A DNA stretch of 64,000 nucleotides from JADKCL01 sp046329055. GTDB taxonomy: Bacteria; Bacteroidota; Bacteroidia; J057; JADKCL01. Positions 41,393-50,015 of this stretch are shown here, piece by piece. The translations under genes were made by a program, and so were the position numbers. The notes under the pieces were generated by a model. It saw only the letters and a list, made by a program, of their open reading frames with translations, had not been told where the DNA came from and did no database searches. Positions within the stretch are counted from its first letter, which is position 1, and each line of letters begins with the position of its first letter. The stretch is from the NCBI GenBank assembly GCA_046329055.1, contig JAXLVK010000014.1:15308-79307 (forward strand). Reading direction: 5' to 3'.

Positions 41393-42775
41393 TCAGCAGC
41401 CTCCCTCGGGGTTGAGGACGATGGTCGGGTTGCCGGAGCGCTCCTCGTCTGGGAGTTGCACCATCATGCCGTTGCAGTTCCAAGGGGAGCCGTTGATGAG
41501 CAGGTTGGGGCTGTCGTGCACACCCTGGCGACGGAGGTCGTGGAAGCGGAAGCCTTCGCCCACCATTTCGTAACGGCGCTCGTTGCGGATGATGACCTTC
41601 AGGGAGGTAGCATCCAATCCTGGGGTCACATTGGGGAGGCCGGCGCGGTTGCGGATGGCGTTCACATCGGCTTCAGCGACAGCGAGGTTGCCCAGCTCCG
41701 CAGCGGATTCTGCACGGATGAGGAGCATCTCCGCCAAGTGCAGGAGCGGCACGCTGAACCAGGACTCGTTGAAGCGCGTGAGCAGGACCAATTCGTTGCT
41801 CTGGCCGGGATTGGCGAGGACGAAAAAGTTCTTGAAGCGCAGGTCACTGGTATCGGCGTTGTAGTAGAGCTCGCTGCTCATCCGTCCTGCGGGCGGGTTG
41901 CTCAGGTTGGTGCTGCGGTAGATGCCGCCCAACTCGGAACCGGAGTTGTTGAGGGATCCGGTGCTGATCAGGTTGAGGATGTTCTCGCTGGAGGGGGTGG
42001 AGGAGAACCGCGCCATGACGTTGGTGTCGAGGGCGAAGCCGCCGCCATTGATGACCTCGTCCGCGTAGTTGAATGCGGATTGGAAGTCGTTCATCTGGAA
42101 ATGCACACGTGCGAGGTAAGCCTTCACCGCCCAGGAGGTGGCGTAGCCGCCATTGGAGCCGGGCAGGACATCCTTGGCATCCTCGAGGTCGCTCAGGACT
42201 TGGGCATAGACTTCACCCACCGTCGCGCGGGGCAGGGCCTCTTGGCTGGCTACGATGCGGAGCGGAATGCCGTCATGGCTGTTGTCCGAGGTGAATCCGT
42301 AGGGATTGGCAAACATCCGGACGAGTTCGAAGTGACCTACTGCGCGGAGGAACTTGGCTTCTGCGGTGACACGGGCCTTCATGTCGGCGCTCAGGTCGGG
42401 CACGAGGTCCATGTTTTCCAGCAACACGTTGCAGCGGTAGATCATGATGTAAGGCTCGCTCCAAGCATCGCGGGTCTCTTGGTTGAAGATGCCCGTGTTG
42501 TGGCTGAAGTAGCTGAGCCAGTTGCCGGAGAGGGAGCGGCCGTCGCGGTCGTCGCCCATCAGGTCGCTGAGGTTGCGCATTTTGCCGCCCATGAACTTGG
42601 CGGAGCGGAGGACGTCGTAGCAGCTGTTGAGCAGGAGCTGGACGTCGCGGGATGTGGTGAGGGCATCCTCCGTGGGAATCTCGCCTTCCGGTGGGATCTC
42701 CAGGAACTTGTTGCAGGATGTGGCCCCGAGCAAGACCACGAAGCAGAGCAGGAGATTGATGCTGAGTTTTTTCAT
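41393..42775 (-). CDS. SusD/RagB family nutrient-binding lipoprotein
   Basis: 460 residues. Outer-membrane lipoprotein (CFVVLLGATSC lipobox, Cys near residue 21) with the SusD opening NKFLEIPPEGEIP, TPR-like helices (YAQVLSDLEDAKDVLPGSNGG, AYLARVHFQMNDFQSAFNYADEVI) and the C-terminal LNPEG-type end. Binds the ligand and closes over the SusC barrel. Substrate cannot be deduced: no glycosidase, peptidase or sigma/anti-sigma gene is in the operon. It starts 12 bases after susC. Confidence 0.93.
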   Translation of the reverse strand: MKKLSINLLLCFVVLLGATSCNKFLEIPPEGEIPTEDALTTSRDVQLLLNSCYDVLRSAKFMGGKMRNLSDLMGDDRDGRSLSGNWLSYFSHNTGIFNQETRDAWSEPYIMIYRCNVLLENMDLVPDLSADMKARVTAEAKFLRAVGHFELVRMFANPYGFTSDNSHDGIPLRIVASQEALPRATVGEVYAQVLSDLEDAKDVLPGSNGGYATSWAVKAYLARVHFQMNDFQSAFNYADEVINGGGFALDTNVMARFSSTPSSENILNLISTGSLNNSGSELGGIYRSTNLSNPPAGRMSSELYYNADTSDLRFKNFFVLANPGQSNELVLLTRFNESWFSVPLLHLAEMLLIRAESAAELGNLAVAEADVNAIRNRAGLPNVTPGLDATSLKVIIRNERRYEMVGEGFRFHDLRRQGVHDSPNLLINGSPWNCNGMMVQLPDEERSGNPTIVLNPEGGC

Positions 42776-42787
42776 TGTCTTGCGGTA

Positions 42788-45700
42788 TTAGAATTGGAGG
42801 TCCACGCCGAGGGAGACGGTGCGCTCTTGGGGCGGTGTGAGGTAGGTCACGTTGGGGCTGATGTTCCGGCCTTGGGGACCGTTGTGGTCACGCACGATCT
42901 CGGGGTCGGAGCCGGGATACTTGGTGAGGGTGAACAAGTTGGTGGCCACGGAGTAGATGCGCAGCTTGCTCAGGAAGGACTTCTTCTCCTTGTTCAAGGT
43001 GAAGTTGTAGCCCAAGGTGACGTTCTTGAGACGGCCGTAGGTCGCATCGAAGAGCCACATCGTGGTGTTGTAGTTCCACTCGTTGTCGAGACCGTAGGTG
43101 GCTGGGTTCAAGGTGAGGCGGGGATACTGCGCATCGGTTTGGCCGGGGGTGGTCCAGCGGTTGACGATCTCCTCGCGCATGACCCAGTTGGAGACCACAC
43201 CGAGTTGGCGCTTGGCGGCGTCGTCGTAGATTTTGCCACCGAGGGTGAAGGTCACGAAGAGGCTCAGGTCAAATCCTTTCCATTCAAAGGTGTTGCGGAG
43301 GCCGCCTTGGGCAGCAGGCTGCACGTTGCCGACGACGACGCGGTTCTCGGTGCGCCATTCGAAGGTCTCGTTGCCTTGAGCGTCCAGATAGACGGGCTTT
43401 CCGGTAGCTGCATCCACGTGGTCGAACCGCACGAGGTAGTTCACGCCCACTGGATAGCCGGGCACCACGCGGGTGTCGCCGGAACCTGCAAGGGCGTCAG
43501 GCGGGGTGGTGCCCACGTCCACGACCAGGTTGCGGTTGCGCGCGACGTTCAGGGTGGTCTTCCACTTGAAAGCCCCGTTAAGGTTGTAGCTGTTGATCTG
43601 GAGCTCGAGACCGCGGTTGCGGATGTGGCCGATGTTCTGCCAGTACTCCTTGAAGCCGCTGGAGCTCGGGGTGGCGGTGCGCAGGAGCACGTCCTTGCTC
43701 TCCTTGTTATAGACGGCAAATTCGCCCGTGATCCTGTCCTTCAGCACGCCGAATTCGAAGCCTGCGTCGATGGTCTGCGTGGTTTCCCAGCTCAGGTCGG
43801 GGTTTTCGAGGCGGATCGGGAAGATGATGGAGTCGCCGTTGTAGAGGATGTTGTTGTCGCGGCCGGAGAAGGTGCCGAAGCGCAAGAAGCTGGGGATGTC
43901 TGCGTTGCCGGTGACACCGAAGCTGGTCTTGAGCTTGAAGAAGTTGACGGCATTGCCGAGGCTGTTTTTCCAGAAGCCTTCCTCGCTCATGATCCATGCT
44001 GCACCCACCGCAGGGAAGTAGCCGTAGCGGTTGTTGCGACCGAACTTGGAGCTGCCGTCCACCCGGAGGCTCGCCTTGAAGAGGTAGCGGTTTTTCAATT
44101 CATAATTGACCCGGCCAAATGTGCTCACGAAGCTCCAAGCGTCCAGCGGATACTGGGTATCGATGGTGTCGCTGTTTTCGGTGCCGGTCCAGTTCAGGTA
44201 GAGGTGGGAAGTCACGTCGCTGACCTCGTAGTAGCCGCTTTGGCGTTGCATCTTCTGTGCCTCACCACCGATCATCAGGCTCAGCTTGTGGTCGGCAGGC
44301 AGCATCTTGAAGTCGTACTTGGCCGTGGCGTTGGTGTTCCAGTTCAGGATCTTGTTGTACCACTCCTTGCCGATGGTGTAGGTGTTGGTCCAGAGGCTGT
44401 CCTCGAGGTAGTTGTCACCAAGGTTCATGTAGTCCAAGCTGCCATTCGCACTGATGGTGAGGTTCGCGATGGGCTGGTACTGGAGGTTCACGGTGTTGAT
44501 GGAGCGCTTCTCGATGCTGCGCCAGTCGATCTGGGTGCGGCGCTTGATGGGGTTGCCACCGCCAAATGCTGCATTTCCAGTCTCCTCATTGTAATAAGGA
44601 AGGGCATTGGACTGCGCCATACCGAGGGAGCCGTCCCATGCCTGGCCGATCTTGTTGTTGCGACCATAAGCGCCGGAGGTGCTGAGGCCGAACTTGAGGT
44701 TCTTGAGGATGTTCCAATCGAGGTTCACGCGACCGGTGTAGCGGCGGTAGCTGTTGCCAACCAGGTAGCTCTGGTTGTTCATCGCGCTCAGGTTCACGTA
44801 GGTCTTGATCTTGTCATTGCCCTGGGTCATGCTCAGGTCGTATTCCTGCTTCACGCCCGTGCCGGTGGTGAGGCGCTGCCAGTCGGTGGTGCCATTGGCG
44901 AGGGCGGAGTCCACGGAGTAGCCGCCGGGGAGTACGGTGGGCTGTCCAACATTGCCGTCATTTTCCCAAGCCTCTTGATAGAGTTGCACCCATTGCGGGG
45001 TGTCCAGGAAGCGGAGGAGCTTGGCGGGGCGGGAAATGCCGCTGCGCACGCTGAAATTGAAGGTGGGCTTGCCGCTTTTGCCGCGCTTGGTGGTGATGAG
45101 GATGACCCCGTTTGCACCGCGTGAACCATAGATGGCGGCTGCGGCGGCATCCTTCAGGATCTCGATGGACTCGATGTCCGCCGGGTTGATGGAGCTGAGG
45201 GGGTTGTTGTTTTGGCCACCGCGGTCACCTGCGAGGAAGGGGTCCTGTGTGATCGGAATGCCATCCACGACGTAGAGGGGGTCGCCACCCGCGGAGATGG
45301 AGCCGGAACCACGAACGGTGATCTTGGCGCCGGCACCCGCGATACCGCTGCTCTGGATGACTTGCACGCCAGCAGCCTTGCCTTGAAGCGTCGCATCAAA
45401 GCTGGAGCCGGGGATGTCATTCAATTCGCGGGCGGTGATCTTGGAGACGGAGCCGGTCATGTCCCGCTTGCGTTCGGTGCCGTAACCGACGATGATGACA
45501 TCGTCCAGCACCTTGAGCTTGAGGTTGACATCCACGTTCATTTTCTCGCCCGCCGTGACCTTGAGCACCTGCTGGTACTTGTCATAGCTGACATAGTTGA
45601 CCGTGAGGGTGTAGTCACCGGGCTTGACGCCGTCGATGGTGTAGGCGCCTTCGCCATCGGTCATGGCGCCGTACTGGGTGCCTTCGAGCACCACGGTTGC

Positions 45701-45835
45701 GCCAGTGAGGGGCGCATTGTTTTCGTCAAAGACCACGCCAGAGATCGATGCATTCTGTGCAGCGAGCCAGGCGAAAGCCATCGCGACGAATCCAAATGTT
45801 AATGCAATCCTTCGAGTAAATGTCCTCATCTCCAT
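42788..45835 (-). CDS. SusC/RagA family TonB-linked outer-membrane protein
   Basis: 1015 residues from ATG 45835 (45829 also possible). Signal peptide, then a carboxypeptidase-regulatory-like domain (ISGVVFDENNAPLTGATVVLEG, VNYVSYDKYQQVL), a TonB-plug domain (DIPGSSFDATLQGKAAGVQV, ITVRGSGSISAGGDPLYVVDGIP, ILKDAAAAAIYGSRGANGVILITTKRG) and a 22-strand barrel ending in VSLGVDLQF with the terminal aromatic. Imports large ligands across the outer membrane using TonB energy, with the SusD partner. First gene of a four-gene operon. Confidence 0.95.
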   Translation of the reverse strand: MEMRTFTRRIALTFGFVAMAFAWLAAQNASISGVVFDENNAPLTGATVVLEGTQYGAMTDGEGAYTIDGVKPGDYTLTVNYVSYDKYQQVLKVTAGEKMNVDVNLKLKVLDDVIIVGYGTERKRDMTGSVSKITARELNDIPGSSFDATLQGKAAGVQVIQSSGIAGAGAKITVRGSGSISAGGDPLYVVDGIPITQDPFLAGDRGGQNNNPLSSINPADIESIEILKDAAAAAIYGSRGANGVILITTKRGKSGKPTFNFSVRSGISRPAKLLRFLDTPQWVQLYQEAWENDGNVGQPTVLPGGYSVDSALANGTTDWQRLTTGTGVKQEYDLSMTQGNDKIKTYVNLSAMNNQSYLVGNSYRRYTGRVNLDWNILKNLKFGLSTSGAYGRNNKIGQAWDGSLGMAQSNALPYYNEETGNAAFGGGNPIKRRTQIDWRSIEKRSINTVNLQYQPIANLTISANGSLDYMNLGDNYLEDSLWTNTYTIGKEWYNKILNWNTNATAKYDFKMLPADHKLSLMIGGEAQKMQRQSGYYEVSDVTSHLYLNWTGTENSDTIDTQYPLDAWSFVSTFGRVNYELKNRYLFKASLRVDGSSKFGRNNRYGYFPAVGAAWIMSEEGFWKNSLGNAVNFFKLKTSFGVTGNADIPSFLRFGTFSGRDNNILYNGDSIIFPIRLENPDLSWETTQTIDAGFEFGVLKDRITGEFAVYNKESKDVLLRTATPSSSGFKEYWQNIGHIRNRGLELQINSYNLNGAFKWKTTLNVARNRNLVVDVGTTPPDALAGSGDTRVVPGYPVGVNYLVRFDHVDAATGKPVYLDAQGNETFEWRTENRVVVGNVQPAAQGGLRNTFEWKGFDLSLFVTFTLGGKIYDDAAKRQLGVVSNWVMREEIVNRWTTPGQTDAQYPRLTLNPATYGLDNEWNYNTTMWLFDATYGRLKNVTLGYNFTLNKEKKSFLSKLRIYSVATNLFTLTKYPGSDPEIVRDHNGPQGRNISPNVTYLTPPQERTVSLGVDLQF

Positions 45836-45890
45836 TCCATTAAGAGAGTAAGCGGATTCTGTGGGAGTCGCCAATTTAAAAAAAGTTTTC

Positions 45891-45913
45891 ATAAGTGTCA
45901 CAATGACACTTAT
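45891..45913 (-). promoter_or_regulatory. Perfect palindrome upstream of susC
   Basis: ATAAGTGTCA / TGACACTTAT with a three-base centre (45891-45900, 45904-45913), about 56 bases before the chosen susC start. On the minus strand it is followed six bases later by a run of seven T. It could be an operator for a dimeric regulator or a weak attenuator-like hairpin in the leader. Confidence 0.4.
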
Positions 45914-45939
45914 TCGGAAATGAGATTCGCCTGCTGATG

Positions 45940-46045
45940 TCCGGATCAGAATTCTAGAATTATCAGAATTGCAGAAACTTTGCGCGTAGTTGGCGCATGC
46001 CGATTCTTCAATTTTGGTAATTCCTTAATTCTGATTCAGAAACAA
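45940..46045. repeat. Degenerate GATTCAGAATT repeats
   Basis: GGATCAGAATTCTAGAATTATCAGAATTGCAGAA on one side and, after a central stretch, TTCCTTAATTCTGATTCAGAAAC on the other, form an imperfect inverted arrangement. Same family as the 52.3 kb repeats (CTGAATCAGAATT), typical dispersed element of Bacteroidota. Confidence 0.5.
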
Positions 46046-47242
46046 TCACCCCACCTTCTTCCGGTGGATGTACACCGTCCAGCCGAGCCGCAGCAGCACC
46101 GCGAGGATCATCGGGTAAAATGCCGCGTGCAGGCCACAATGCAGGAAAAAGGCTGAGAGGGTCACCGGGATCATGACCATGGCGTATTTCAATGCAAGGG
46201 GGCGGCTGCGACGCATCACGAGCATGAAGGCGTAAATCAGGTGCAGCGGACTCGCCCAGAGCATGTTCAGGTTCCAATAGGTGGCTTGGTGATCGGTGGC
46301 GATCCAGAACAGGAGCAGCAGCACCCCCAGCAGGCCAAAGACGAAGAAGAGCAGGAAGTCAAATCCCCTGTATGGCCGCCGGGCGCGGAATCCGAGGAAG
46401 GTGACGGCGGCTGTGAGCGCGAAGATGATCCATCCCAGGATGTGCGGGCCGTATTGGAAGGCGGTGATTTCGCTCTTGGGCATTTCGAGCAGGACTTGCT
46501 GACTCGCCACAAGGGGCTTCCATTGGCCGTCGAGCTTGACTTCGGCGGTGTTCAGGGCTTGGAGCAGGTAGTCCGGCAGGAACATGGCGCCTTGCTGATT
46601 GGCGGTCTTGTCGGTGGGGCGGCCCAATGCAAGGTCGATCCCAAAGTCCGCCCATACCTCGTTGCGGAGGTAGCCGTCGATGAGTTCCCGGTAGGTGCCG
46701 TAGTCGTCGCCTTCCTTTGGCTTCCAGCGCAGGTCTGGGCCGAGCGCCTTGGCGATCACGTCGCGCTCGCGGGTGGCGCAGTTGTCGTAGAAGAAGTCGT
46801 ATTTATAGTATTTGTTGTCAGGGAGTTCGTTGACGAGGAGGGCGTCGAAGATGGCTTTCTTCTGAGCCTCGCTCAGGTTGAGGGTCTGCTCGGTGATGCT
46901 CCGCCTTTCTTGCTGGTACTCAGCATAAAAGTGCCGATAACTGTAGCTCAGGACATAGTACAGCAATTTTCCCCGCGCGAACTTCATCAAGAAATTGGGA
47001 GTGTCGAACTCAAATACGCCGTAATTCCAGACCCAATCGAGGCGACTGGTGGAGTCTTGAATGCGCAAGGCACTGTGTCCGAACACACTGTACAGCTCTG
47101 TCCCGGGCGAGCAAGTGAGCACGCTGAACTTGGCTGCCGGACTCAATGTGGAGACAGGGGGCTGGGCCTTAAGGGGATTCAGGCAAATCAAAATCCCAAT
47201 GAACAGCGTCAACAGGAATCGGTTCCGGAGGGTAGCGGACAT
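46046..47242 (-). CDS. DUF4105 / Lnb N-terminal domain membrane protein
   Basis: 398 residues from ATG 47242. A TAAATTTG -7 box at 47294-47301 overlaps the more upstream ATG (47296), which rules that start out. Signal peptide, then a periplasmic DUF4105 domain with the conserved ELYSVFGHSALRIQD (Ser-His), NYGVFEFDTPNFLMKFARGKLLYYV and YYKYDFFYDNCATRERDVI (Asn-Cys) motifs, followed by four or five membrane helices from about residue 270 to the end (RRPYRGFDFLLFFVFGLLGVLLLL). Family may be a thiol hydrolase fold; role unknown. Confidence 0.85.
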   Translation of the reverse strand: MSATLRNRFLLTLFIGILICLNPLKAQPPVSTLSPAAKFSVLTCSPGTELYSVFGHSALRIQDSTSRLDWVWNYGVFEFDTPNFLMKFARGKLLYYVLSYSYRHFYAEYQQERRSITEQTLNLSEAQKKAIFDALLVNELPDNKYYKYDFFYDNCATRERDVIAKALGPDLRWKPKEGDDYGTYRELIDGYLRNEVWADFGIDLALGRPTDKTANQQGAMFLPDYLLQALNTAEVKLDGQWKPLVASQQVLLEMPKSEITAFQYGPHILGWIIFALTAAVTFLGFRARRPYRGFDFLLFFVFGLLGVLLLLFWIATDHQATYWNLNMLWASPLHLIYAFMLVMRRSRPLALKYAMVMIPVTLSAFFLHCGLHAAFYPMILAVLLRLGWTVYIHRKKVG

Positions 47243-47293
47243 TTGAAAGGACTGAAGTGGATTCTGAAACGGACGCGAGGGCGATGTCATGCC

Positions 47294-47327
47294 CAAATTT
47301 AGGATTTCTCCGAGATGGGAGTTGCAA
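47294..47327 (-). promoter_or_regulatory. Promoter of the DUF4105 gene
   Basis: Exact -7 box TAAATTTG (47301-47294, minus) with TTG at 47327-47325 as a possible -33 box, 23 bases apart. It fixes the start codon at 47242. Confidence 0.45.
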
Positions 47328-47951
47328 TTACCACATCTTCCTGACCAATGCCTCCAATCGATTGCCTTCGCGGAGTTCGAGGTTCAGGGGCTTGTCGGCT
47401 TGCTTCTGGTCGAAGACGAGGGCTTTGCCGCATGGGGATGGGCTCAGGACCATGGCAACAGGTGACTTGCCGCGGTTGCGGACGGCAATGGCCCACTGTG
47501 CGACCATGGGGCAGGACTTGACGTTGGTATTGTCGTAGGTGGTGCTGTCGAGGAGGGCTGCCTTGATGTCCGCGACTTCGGTGGAGAGCAGGGGATGGAC
47601 CTTTTTTACTTCGTAGTCGAAGATGTAGCGGATGCCTTGCTTGTGCTCAGCGGGCAGGGTCTGGTAGCCGTCGATTTCGCAGGCCCAGAGGGTGTCGGCG
47701 GTGGCGAGCGTTTTTTGGAAACGGTCGAGGGTGCTGGTGGGTTTGCAGGCTGCTAGGATTATGGTGATGACCAGTAGGGCGGCGGCAGGGACTCGCCAAT
47801 TGGGGGAGTTGCGTTTTGGGCTCGGGCTGATTCCTCGACTGGTGCTGCCTCGCCGCCCCCTTCGACGATGCTCAGGGCAGGGTCCGGCGGCGTTTTCGAT
47901 CGGCGTGCCCCGATAGATCGGGACCGCCTCGTATCTATCACTAGCGTCCAT
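47328..47951 (-). CDS. Lipoprotein-like hypothetical protein with odd N-terminal extension
   Basis: 207 residues from ATG 47951, which overlaps the stop of the metacaspase gene by 11 bases. The first 70 residues (up to PSPKRNSPNW) are encoded by repeat-like DNA (CCCCGATAGATCGGGA palindrome and other elements), then comes a proper lipoprotein signal, VPAAALLVITIILAAC, whose Cys is at about residue 87 instead of 20. The mature part (TSTLDRFQKTLATADTLWAC...) is a small alpha/beta domain of unknown function. No ATG lies directly before the lipobox, so the original start may have been lost to the repeat insertion. Confidence in the C-terminal half is higher than in the start. Confidence 0.5.
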   Translation of the reverse strand: MDASDRYEAVPIYRGTPIENAAGPCPEHRRRGRRGSTSRGISPSPKRNSPNWRVPAAALLVITIILAACKPTSTLDRFQKTLATADTLWACEIDGYQTLPAEHKQGIRYIFDYEVKKVHPLLSTEVADIKAALLDSTTYDNTNVKSCPMVAQWAIAVRNRGKSPVAMVLSPSPCGKALVFDQKQADKPLNLELREGNRLEALVRKMW

Positions 47952-49260
47952 AGGTGATCTCGGAGTAGTAGAGGCCATTTTGGACGGTGCAGTTGGAGCA
48001 GGCGGCTTTGGTGGACTTGTAGCGGGCGCCGCTGATGGTGTTTTTGATGAGGCCATCCCAGTCTGCTTCGTCCTTGTGGAGGTAGCTGATCTCGTCGCGC
48101 AGGGATTGGAGGAAGCTGACGGTGTAGAAGCCGCCGTTCGCATTGTTGGCCCAGGAGACTTCGCCGGGGCTCGCTGCGGTGGAGATGAGGCTGCCCTTGC
48201 TGTTCAGGAAGAGCTTGCGCAGGCGCTGGACATCGTAGTTGTTGTTGGCTTGCATGTTCATGAAGCTGGCGGAGGTCATCTGGCTGATGCCCACATCACT
48301 GTTGCAGCAGTCGGCGAGGAAGAGGTTGAGGCGGGCACCCTTGGCGGTGACGGTGTTGTACACCTCCTCCAGGTTGATGGAGGTGGCCTCGGAGATGCGG
48401 GCGTAGCTGGTGTAGCGCAGGTCGAGCTGCGGATAGGTCTCCTCCTGGTTGGACCAGCGGAATCCGTGGCCCCGGTAGATGAAGATGACGACGTCGTTGG
48501 CGGTGGGCTTGAGGCCGCTCAGGGTAGAGACGACATTGGCCTTGGTGAAGTTCTGGTCCTCGATGATGTACTGCTTGTAGCCCATGCCGACGGCCTCGGC
48601 GATGCCCTTGAACTCGCTCACGAGGTTGCGCTTGTCGATGCCGCAGCTGGCCCCGATGTCCCCGATCGCGGTGTTGGCGACGATCATGAGGTGGAGGGTG
48701 GCCTTGGCATTGTTGATCGGGGTGACCACGGGGGTGGTGTTCTTGTCCAAGCCAAAGAGCTTGCGCAACGCGAGGTATTCGGGCTCAGTGGGGCTGAAAA
48801 AGCCCTTGAGGTAGGCCTCCGTCGCCTTTTGCTTGGTGACGGTGGTGTAGCTCATCACCTTGGTGGCATTGGACATGTCGTACTCGGGGTCGTCCGAGGT
48901 GTAGGGCAGGTCGTAGTCGCCGCCGTCTTCCCAGACCCAGATGAAGTGGTCGGGATTATAGGTTTCGCCCTGTGCGTCCGTGATGAAGTGGGCATTGTCG
49001 CCGACGAGGAAGAAGTAGTTCTCGCCATCCTCCTCGCCCGTGGTGGCGACGTAGTCCGCGTGGACCACCCGGTACTTGCCGCCCTTGGTGTAGGCGATGC
49101 GCATGAAGGCCTCCTCTTCATCGGTATAGACGAGCAGCCCGGTGTAGATGGTGCCATCGGAACCCTTGTACTTGAGTTCGCTTACGTCTTGGGCAAATGC
49201 GAGCCGGGCAGTGGCCATCAGCAAGCAAAGCAACAGGGGCAGGTGGAGTCTCAATTTCAT
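47941..49260 (-). CDS. Metacaspase-like (caspase family) protein, exported
   Basis: 439 residues with signal peptide (LPLLLCLLMATARLAFAQ). N-terminal part up to about residue 175 is a beta-rich unknown domain (ELKYKGSDGTIYTGLLVYTDEEEAF); the caspase p20-like domain follows with the catalytic His in IFIYRGHGFRWS (about residue 262) and Cys in FLADCCNSDVG (about 317). Bacterial members cleave after basic residues, mostly with unknown targets. Start at 49260 is supported by the -7 box upstream, which would overlap the earlier ATG. A small lipoprotein-like gene overlaps its end. Confidence 0.85.
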   Translation of the reverse strand: MKLRLHLPLLLCLLMATARLAFAQDVSELKYKGSDGTIYTGLLVYTDEEEAFMRIAYTKGGKYRVVHADYVATTGEEDGENYFFLVGDNAHFITDAQGETYNPDHFIWVWEDGGDYDLPYTSDDPEYDMSNATKVMSYTTVTKQKATEAYLKGFFSPTEPEYLALRKLFGLDKNTTPVVTPINNAKATLHLMIVANTAIGDIGASCGIDKRNLVSEFKGIAEAVGMGYKQYIIEDQNFTKANVVSTLSGLKPTANDVVIFIYRGHGFRWSNQEETYPQLDLRYTSYARISEATSINLEEVYNTVTAKGARLNLFLADCCNSDVGISQMTSASFMNMQANNNYDVQRLRKLFLNSKGSLISTAASPGEVSWANNANGGFYTVSFLQSLRDEISYLHKDEADWDGLIKNTISGARYKSTKAACSNCTVQNGLYYSEITYGR

Positions 49261-49289
49261 GACCAGATCAAGCAATTCTGCAATCGCCA

Positions 49290-49297
49290 CAAAGCTA
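49290..49297 (-). promoter_or_regulatory. -7 box for the metacaspase gene
   Basis: Minus strand TAGCTTTG, exact TAnnTTTG match, 29 bases before the ATG at 49260. No good -33 box. Confidence 0.4.
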
Positions 49298-49371
49298 AGG
49301 ATTCCAATGACGGAAGCCGCCCTGTGACCATCATTTCATTGAGCCACAGCAAATCGCGGGCCGAATTTTTC

Positions 49372-49830
49372 TCAGTCCATCATGCGCTTGAGCGCCATGG
49401 CATAGCCGAGGTGCAATGCCTCGTGCACGGCGACGAAGCGGATGGCATCCTCCACGCTCGTGAGGTGGACACCGAATCCGGTGGTATAGGGCTCAAATTG
49501 CTGGAATTTGCCTGCGGCGTAGTCGGCTTCGAGTGCGTCCAGGGTGGTCAATGCCCACTGACGGAGTTGGGCGACCTCGGCGGAGTTGTTCTTGCCATCA
49601 GGTGCGGTGCCTCGGCGGTATTTCTCGATCACAGCCTCGTCCATGTGGTACGGCAGCCCTGTCGGGCGATAGACCAGCAATTGCGTGGAGACCAATGCAT
49701 GTGCAAAGTTCCAGAGCAGGTTGTTGTTGAAACCGTGGGGGACGAGGTTGAGGGTGGCGAGGCTGTGGCCTTCGATGAGTTTGAGGAAATTTTGCCGGGT
49801 CTGGCGGAGGATGGCGAAGGAGTGCTCCAT
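49372..49830 (-). CDS. DinB family protein
   Basis: 152 residues of the DinB/YfiT-like four-helix metal-binding fold. Metal-ligand-type histidines are in LLWNFAHALVSTQLLVYR (about residue 43) and in FVAVHEALHLGYAMALKR (about 135 and 139), the usual spacing. No signal peptide. Many members are Zn/Ni-dependent thiol transferases or are unassigned; specific substrate unknown. Stands alone between two oppositely placed genes. Confidence 0.85.
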   Translation of the reverse strand: MEHSFAILRQTRQNFLKLIEGHSLATLNLVPHGFNNNLLWNFAHALVSTQLLVYRPTGLPYHMDEAVIEKYRRGTAPDGKNNSAEVAQLRQWALTTLDALEADYAAGKFQQFEPYTTGFGVHLTSVEDAIRFVAVHEALHLGYAMALKRMMD

Positions 49831-50015
49831 TTTCTAGTTGATAGTTGACAAGGGAGAGTTGATAGGGGCCGGCATGGGTTTGACGGGTAACCATGTTGCT
49901 GAACTGAGTTGGGTGGCATTGGGTTTTGGAATTGGGGACGATTCATTGAGATTTCTCATGGCGGTATCGTTTAGGGGATTTGGCGTTATCTTTTCATCAT
50001 CCACCGCTATTGGTC

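Noticed and set aside
40883..45124. A 1413-codon open frame antisense to susC and susD
   Set aside because: It runs exactly opposite the SusC/SusD genes, is full of Val-Gly-Ala-His patterns, and has no recognisable motif. Long open frames on the opposite strand are expected in GC-rich genes with this codon use.
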